Positions 60,217-64,000 of a DNA stretch of 64,000 bases are shown piece after piece. The stretch is taken from the NCBI GenBank assembly GCA_019429275.1, contig JAHYJC010000012.1, positions 33,696 through 97,695 on the forward strand, written 5' to 3'. The position numbers and the translations under genes are program-made. How positions within the stretch are numbered: position 1 is the stretch's first letter; each line of letters begins with the position of its first letter. The notes beneath the pieces are model-generated. The model was given only the letters and a program-made list of their open reading frames with translations, ran no database searches and was not told the origin of the DNA. Source of the DNA: Lentimicrobium sp. (lineage in GTDB: Bacteria; Bacteroidota; Bacteroidia; Bacteroidales; Lentimicrobiaceae).

Positions 60217-63156
60217 ATGAGAAAAAACACATTTCTTTTCGTACTGTCAATGGCATTTTTTATGCTTTCGGGCTGTGATAGAGCGCCTGAAAATGGAGAG
60301 CCGTTATCGTATGTCGATCCCTTTATCGGAACCGGCGGTCATGGCCACACATACCCGGGAGCAACTGTTCCTTTTGGTATGGTGCAACTCAGCCCGCAAA
60401 CCCGTCTTGATGGCTGGGACGGATGTTCAGGCTACCATTACACCGATAGCATTATCAACGGATTTGCCCACACGGCTCTCAATGGCACCGGCGTGAGTGA
60501 TTACGGAGATATTCTGTTAATGCCTGTGGTTGGTGAACCAGTATTCAAGAACATTGAATACAGTTCAACCTTCAGCAAAAGCAATGAAAAAGCAGAAGCC
60601 GGATATTACAGCGTACTACTTGACAAACCTGATGTTTTTGCCGAACTTACAGCCACCACCCGGGTTGGTTACCACCGTTATACATTCCCTGCTTCCGAAG
60701 CGGCAAACCTGATCATCGACCTTCAGCACCGCGATCATGTGCTGGAATCGTGGATTGAATTTGTCAGCGATACCGAAATCCGGGGAATGCGCCGCTCAAC
60801 CAATTGGGCAAAGGATATGGTCTGGTATTTCCATATGGAGTTTTCAAAACCAATTGCCCGCAAAGGAATTGCAATTAACGACACTTTGCAGGAGTCACTT
60901 CTGCGTGCCGATGGCAACAACATCAAGGCTTTTGTCGGTTTTTCAACAGAAGCCGGGGAGCAGATCGAAGTTAAAGTTGCTTTGTCGGCTGTAGATTCTG
61001 AAGGCGCTTTAAAAAACCTGAGCGCCGAAATTCCCGGATGGAATTTTGACGAAATCAGGAACCAAAGTCAGGATACATGGAATAAGGAGCTGAGCAAAAT
61101 CAAGGTTAAAGGTGGAGACAAAGATCAGAACAAGGTTTTTTATTCTGCCATGTACCATGCCTTTCTGCAACCCAATACTTTTATGGATGTTGACCGCAGA
61201 TACCGTGGAATGGACAGAAATATCCACACAGCAGCGGATTTCACAAACTACACTGTTTTTTCATTGTGGGATACTTACCGCACCTGGCATCCGTTGATGA
61301 CCATCATTGAACAGGAACGCACCAATGATTTTGTGAAAACCATGCTCAATATGTATGATAAAGGTGGTTTGCTTCCTGTTTGGGAACTTGCCGGAAATGA
61401 AACCTGGTGTATGATCGGAAACCATGGCATTTCAGTAATTGCCGATGCATGGATGAAAGGCATCCGCAGTTATGACGGAAATAAAGCCCTCGAAGCCATG
61501 GTTCACAGCGCTGCTCAGGATCATTTCGGACTCGATGTTTACAAAAAGTATGGTTATATTCCGGGCGACAAAGAGCATGAATCTATTTCAAAAACACTTG
61601 AATATGCTTACGACGACTGGTGTGTTGCCGTAATGGCCAAAGATTTGGGCAGCGAAGAAATTTACCGTGAATACATGCGCAGGGCTCAGTCGTACAAAAA
61701 TATTTTTGATCCAACCACAGGCTTTATGCGCCCGCGACTGAATGGCAGCTGGCTCACCCCTTTTGATCCAACCACGGTTGACTGGCATTTTACCGAAGCA
61801 AATTCGTTTCATTACAGTTACTATGTGCCTCAGGATGTTACCGGTTTTTACGAACTGCATGGCGGCAAAGACAAACTTGCTGCAAAGATTGACGAACTTT
61901 TCAACACAGAGGTTGAAGTTGGCGGCCGCGATATGAAAGACATAACCGGACTTATCGGCCAGTATGCACAGGGAAATGAGCCCAGCCATCACATGGCTTA
62001 CCTCTATAATTTTGTTGAGCAACCCTGGAAAACACAGCAGCGTGTGCGACAGATTATGGATGAATTTTATACCCCTCAACCCGATGGACTTATCGGCAAC
62101 GAAGACTGCGGACAAATGTCGGCATGGCTGATAATGAGTGCAATGGGTTTCTATCCGGTTACACCGGGACAGCCTGAATACGTCATCGGCACACCCTGGT
62201 TTCCTGAAATGGAAATTAACCTTGAGAACGGAAAAGTATTTAAAATTACTGCCAATAAGGTCTCAAAGCAGAATTGTTATGTTCAGTCGGTTACCCTGAA
62301 CGGGGAAGCATATCCAAAGTCGTACATTCTGCACAGCGACATAATGAATGGCGGGCATCTCGTTTTCGAAATGGGCAGCAAGCCCAACGAAAGCTGGGGT
62401 GTAGGTGAAGGAAATGAGCCGGTGACACACATCGGTGAAGAGCTGATTCTGCGGGTTCCTTACCTTGAAGCAAAAGATTCAAGAATTAAAGAGCCAATGC
62501 CGGTGACTATCGGCACCATAGTTCCCGATTGTGAAATATACTTCACATTGGATGGTTCAGCTCCTGATCGCAGTTCAGCACGTTATACAGCGCCGGTTAT
62601 GCTCGACAAAACCACAACGCTGAAAGCCATTGCATGGAAAGATGGCGTGGGTTACAGCAATGCAATTGAAGGGAATTTCACCAAAATTGATATAAGTCGT
62701 TCCGTAGAATTAAAGTCAACATACCAGCAAAACTACAGTGCTGGCGGGCCTGAAGCCCTGATTGACGGATTGCGCGGTGCCGGTAACTGGCGCCTTGGTG
62801 GCTGGCAGGGATATCAGGGAACTGATTTTGAAGCCATAGTTGATCTGGGAAGTAAAAAACCGGTTCGCAAAGTGGCGGCAGGCTTTATTCAGGATGTGCG
62901 TTCCTGGATCTGGATGCCAAAAGAAGTTTCCTTTTTAATTTCTGATGATGGGATAAATTTCAAAGAGATTGCCAACATAAAAAATCAGGTAGCTGCCAAC
63001 GATTACGAAATGCACGTTACTGATCTTGGTGCGAAAGTGAATGTTTCCGGCAGATATATCAAAGTAAAAGCCTTGAATTTCGGCACCATTCCTGCCTGGC
63101 ATCTGGGTGCCGGCGGACAAGCCTATATTTTTGTGGATGAGATAATTGTGGAATAA
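60217..63156 (+). CDS. GH92 alpha-mannosidase lipoprotein with CHB_HEX_C and discoidin domains
   Basis: Cell-surface or periplasmic exo-alpha-mannosidase of 979 aa. The ATG at 60217 gives a lipoprotein signal with lipid Cys20 in MLSGCDR; the TTG at 60211 adds two residues only. The GH92 region (about 30-730) has SYVDPFIGTGGHGHTYPGA, GNEPSHHMAYLYNF (acid Glu) and GNEDCGQMSAWLIMSAMGFYPVTPG (base Asp). It is extended by a chitobiase/hexosaminidase C-terminal domain (about 755-825, CEIYFTLDGSAPDRSSARY) and a discoidin F5/8-type domain (about 830-979, GNWRLGGWQGYQGTDFEAIVDLG). The extra domains suggest glycan binding. It differs from the signal-peptidase I paralogue near 47-49 kb. Confidence 0.93.
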   Translation: MRKNTFLFVLSMAFFMLSGCDRAPENGEPLSYVDPFIGTGGHGHTYPGATVPFGMVQLSPQTRLDGWDGCSGYHYTDSIINGFAHTALNGTGVSDYGDILLMPVVGEPVFKNIEYSSTFSKSNEKAEAGYYSVLLDKPDVFAELTATTRVGYHRYTFPASEAANLIIDLQHRDHVLESWIEFVSDTEIRGMRRSTNWAKDMVWYFHMEFSKPIARKGIAINDTLQESLLRADGNNIKAFVGFSTEAGEQIEVKVALSAVDSEGALKNLSAEIPGWNFDEIRNQSQDTWNKELSKIKVKGGDKDQNKVFYSAMYHAFLQPNTFMDVDRRYRGMDRNIHTAADFTNYTVFSLWDTYRTWHPLMTIIEQERTNDFVKTMLNMYDKGGLLPVWELAGNETWCMIGNHGISVIADAWMKGIRSYDGNKALEAMVHSAAQDHFGLDVYKKYGYIPGDKEHESISKTLEYAYDDWCVAVMAKDLGSEEIYREYMRRAQSYKNIFDPTTGFMRPRLNGSWLTPFDPTTVDWHFTEANSFHYSYYVPQDVTGFYELHGGKDKLAAKIDELFNTEVEVGGRDMKDITGLIGQYAQGNEPSHHMAYLYNFVEQPWKTQQRVRQIMDEFYTPQPDGLIGNEDCGQMSAWLIMSAMGFYPVTPGQPEYVIGTPWFPEMEINLENGKVFKITANKVSKQNCYVQSVTLNGEAYPKSYILHSDIMNGGHLVFEMGSKPNESWGVGEGNEPVTHIGEELILRVPYLEAKDSRIKEPMPVTIGTIVPDCEIYFTLDGSAPDRSSARYTAPVMLDKTTTLKAIAWKDGVGYSNAIEGNFTKIDISRSVELKSTYQQNYSAGGPEALIDGLRGAGNWRLGGWQGYQGTDFEAIVDLGSKKPVRKVAAGFIQDVRSWIWMPKEVSFLISDDGINFKEIANIKNQVAANDYEMHVTDLGAKVNVSGRYIKVKALNFGTIPAWHLGAGGQAYIFVDEIIVE

Positions 63157-63165
63157 GACATAACT

Positions 63166-63203
63166 GACCTAACAAGTCTTCTTTCGACTTGTGAGGTCTT
63201 CTT
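63166..63203 (+). terminator. Terminator hairpin 1 after the GH92 gene
   Basis: GACCTAACAAGTC and GACTTGTGAGGTC form a 13-position stem with one mismatch and a TTCTTTC loop, followed by TTCTT. It lies 9 bases past the GH92 stop codon and is nearly identical to a second hairpin 62 bases on. Confidence 0.75.
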
Positions 63204-63227
63204 AAAAAGGCTTCTTGAATTTGGATT

Positions 63228-63266
63228 GACCTAACAAGTTTTCTTTCAACTTGTTAGGTCTTCTTT
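63228..63266 (+). terminator. Terminator hairpin 2, directly before the group II intron
   Basis: GACCTAACAAGTT and AACTTGTTAGGTC form a perfect 13-bp stem with the same TTCTTTC loop and a TTCTTT tail. The intron's GTGCG begins at the very next base. Confidence 0.85.
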
Positions 63267-64000
63267 GTGCGTCAGGCATGTATATCAGCTATAGGGTGCA
63301 AGTCCCGAACACGCTTCACAGTAAGGAGTGTTAGCCAAGAGCAAGGGTGTCCATCGCGAGATGGAATCTGAAGGAAGCTGGCGGCAAAAGTCTGCACCTA
63401 CGAACAGAAACTACATACAAGGCGGTCTGCTGCGGGTGATGCTGCAAAACAAGCAAAAGCCCAATTACTGTGCAGAGCATCAGGACGTAAATGTAGAGGT
63501 GACATGGACTGAAAGCGGATATACTTACCCTGAGAGATCTGGAGCTAAACGGACGGAGATACTTGCGAGTATCAAAGTAGAAACATATGTTAGAATAAGA
63601 AAAACATTATGGTTGCACCAGAAGTCAGCAGAGGTCATAGTAAGCCTGAAACGAGCTCCGAAAAAGAAAAAAAAAACGGAGAAGCCTCACAGAAGGACGA
63701 AGGACTGAATGTTAGAAAGGCTAAGGAATTATTTGGATTTATGGCAAAAGCGACAACAGCCGAAACACTTTAGAGAACTGCCCATGTGAAGATAGGCCGG
63801 AAGCTTAAAATAGAACATGGGAGGAGTTGAGCCAAGCCACACAACCACTAAGGACAAACGCCAGTAGGAAGTTTTTTTTTTTAAGTAATATGCTTGAAGA
63901 AATATTAGACATTCGTAATGTTACAAGAGCCTTAAAGCAGGTTACTGCCAATAAGGGAGCCGGAGGCATAGATGGTATGCAGACCGATGAACTTCGCGAC
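63267..64000 (+). mobile_element. Group II intron, 5' part (truncated by the window end)
   Basis: The 5' end GTGCG fits the group II consensus GUGYG. It is followed by typical domain I sequence (GGGTGCAAGTCCCGAAC, GTTAGCCAAGAGCAAGG, GAAGGAAGCTGGCGGCAAA, ACGAACAGAAACTACATACAAGG) and, 623 bases in, by a reverse transcriptase start. Domains V and VI and the 3' splice site lie outside the window. The insertion point is immediately after a terminator hairpin. The open frame at 63328-63708 lies inside the ribozyme and is not a gene. Intron class was not determined. Confidence 0.85.
63890..64000 (+). CDS. ltrA: Group II intron reverse transcriptase/maturase, N-terminal fragment
   Basis: The ATG at 63890, after an 11-T tract, opens a frame of 37 codons to the window end: MLEEILDIRNVTRALKQV followed by ANKGAGGIDGMQTDELRD. 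The KGAGGIDG block is the N-terminal signature of group II intron reverse transcriptases. The protein would help splice and mobilise the intron. Only the first part is visible, so completeness is unknown. Confidence 0.88.
   Translation, partial: MLEEILDIRNVTRALKQVTANKGAGGIDGMQTDELRD

Noticed and set aside
61588..62115. 175-codon minus-strand frame inside the second GH92 gene
   Set aside because: Antisense shadow over the conserved catalytic blocks of GH92.
47051..63156. Classic polysaccharide utilisation locus spanning both GH92 genes
   Set aside because: No SusC/SusD pair or hybrid sensor is present, and the suf operon and other housekeeping genes lie between.
63328..63708. Open frame of 126 codons at the right end
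   Set aside because: It lies inside the group II intron ribozyme sequence; its lysine-rich end and lack of any motif are expected of a structural RNA read as protein.

Overview
The window looks like a chromosomal segment of an anaerobic or facultative Bacteroidota, probably in or near Bacteroidales/Marinilabiliales. The evidence is four secreted proteins with type IX secretion (T9SS) C-terminal sorting domains, a TonB-dependent receptor beside a DUF5689 lipoprotein, GH92/GH29/GH31 glycosidases, a sodium-pumping methylmalonyl-CoA decarboxylase, an almost complete lack of Shine-Dalgarno sequences, and ten TAnnTTTG boxes just upstream of genes (the Bacteroidota -7 element). T9SS cargo argues against the genus Bacteroides itself; finer placement is not possible from the sequence alone.

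Layout. 0-14 kb: secreted proteins on the plus strand: a gingipain-type C25 peptidase, a papain-like peptidase with a calcium-loop insert, an AlgX-like SGNH protein, a subtilisin and a beta-propeller protein. Four of the five carry a YPNP-type T9SS tail. 14.05-15.0 kb is a gene-free stretch holding one long interrupted palindrome. 15-20.5 kb: a HAD phosphatase, then methylmalonyl-CoA epimerase and the decarboxylase subunits alpha, gamma (fused to a lamin-tail domain), biotin carrier and beta, which would turn methylmalonyl-CoA into propionyl-CoA and export Na+. 20.5-21.3 kb: a decayed four-helix-bundle gene flanked by degenerate TGGAAT-type repeats. 21.3-32.3 kb: udk, hsp20, a C26-type amidohydrolase, an RlmI-like methyltransferase, a GH31 glucosidase, a coiled-coil lipoprotein, a MORN-type lipoprotein, dihydroorotase, a dolichol-P-mannose synthase-like GT2 and an exported EEP phosphoesterase/nuclease. 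32.5-37 kb: TonB-dependent receptor plus DUF5689 lipoprotein, divergent from the EEP gene and possibly one nutrient-uptake locus.

37-47 kb: mfd, a DEAD-box helicase, an omega-amidase next to a methionine/glutamine aminotransferase (a probable glutamine-transaminase/omega-amidase pair) and polA. 47-49.4 kb: a GH92 alpha-mannosidase. 49.6-55.6 kb: a sufBCDSE operon ending in a MIP18/SufT-like gene, for Fe-S cluster assembly. 55.6-63.2 kb: a NagB-PIG-L fusion divergent from a GH29 fucosidase with a PA14 domain and a lipoprotein GH92 mannosidase with CHB_HEX_C and discoidin domains, together suggesting use of fucosylated, mannose- and GlcNAc-bearing glycoprotein glycans. The window ends in a group II intron placed just after two near-identical terminator hairpins, with its reverse transcriptase cut by the window edge.

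Domain and family names come from recognising motifs by eye; no database search was run. Coordinates use the start codon judged most likely, which is often downstream of the longest possible reading frame.
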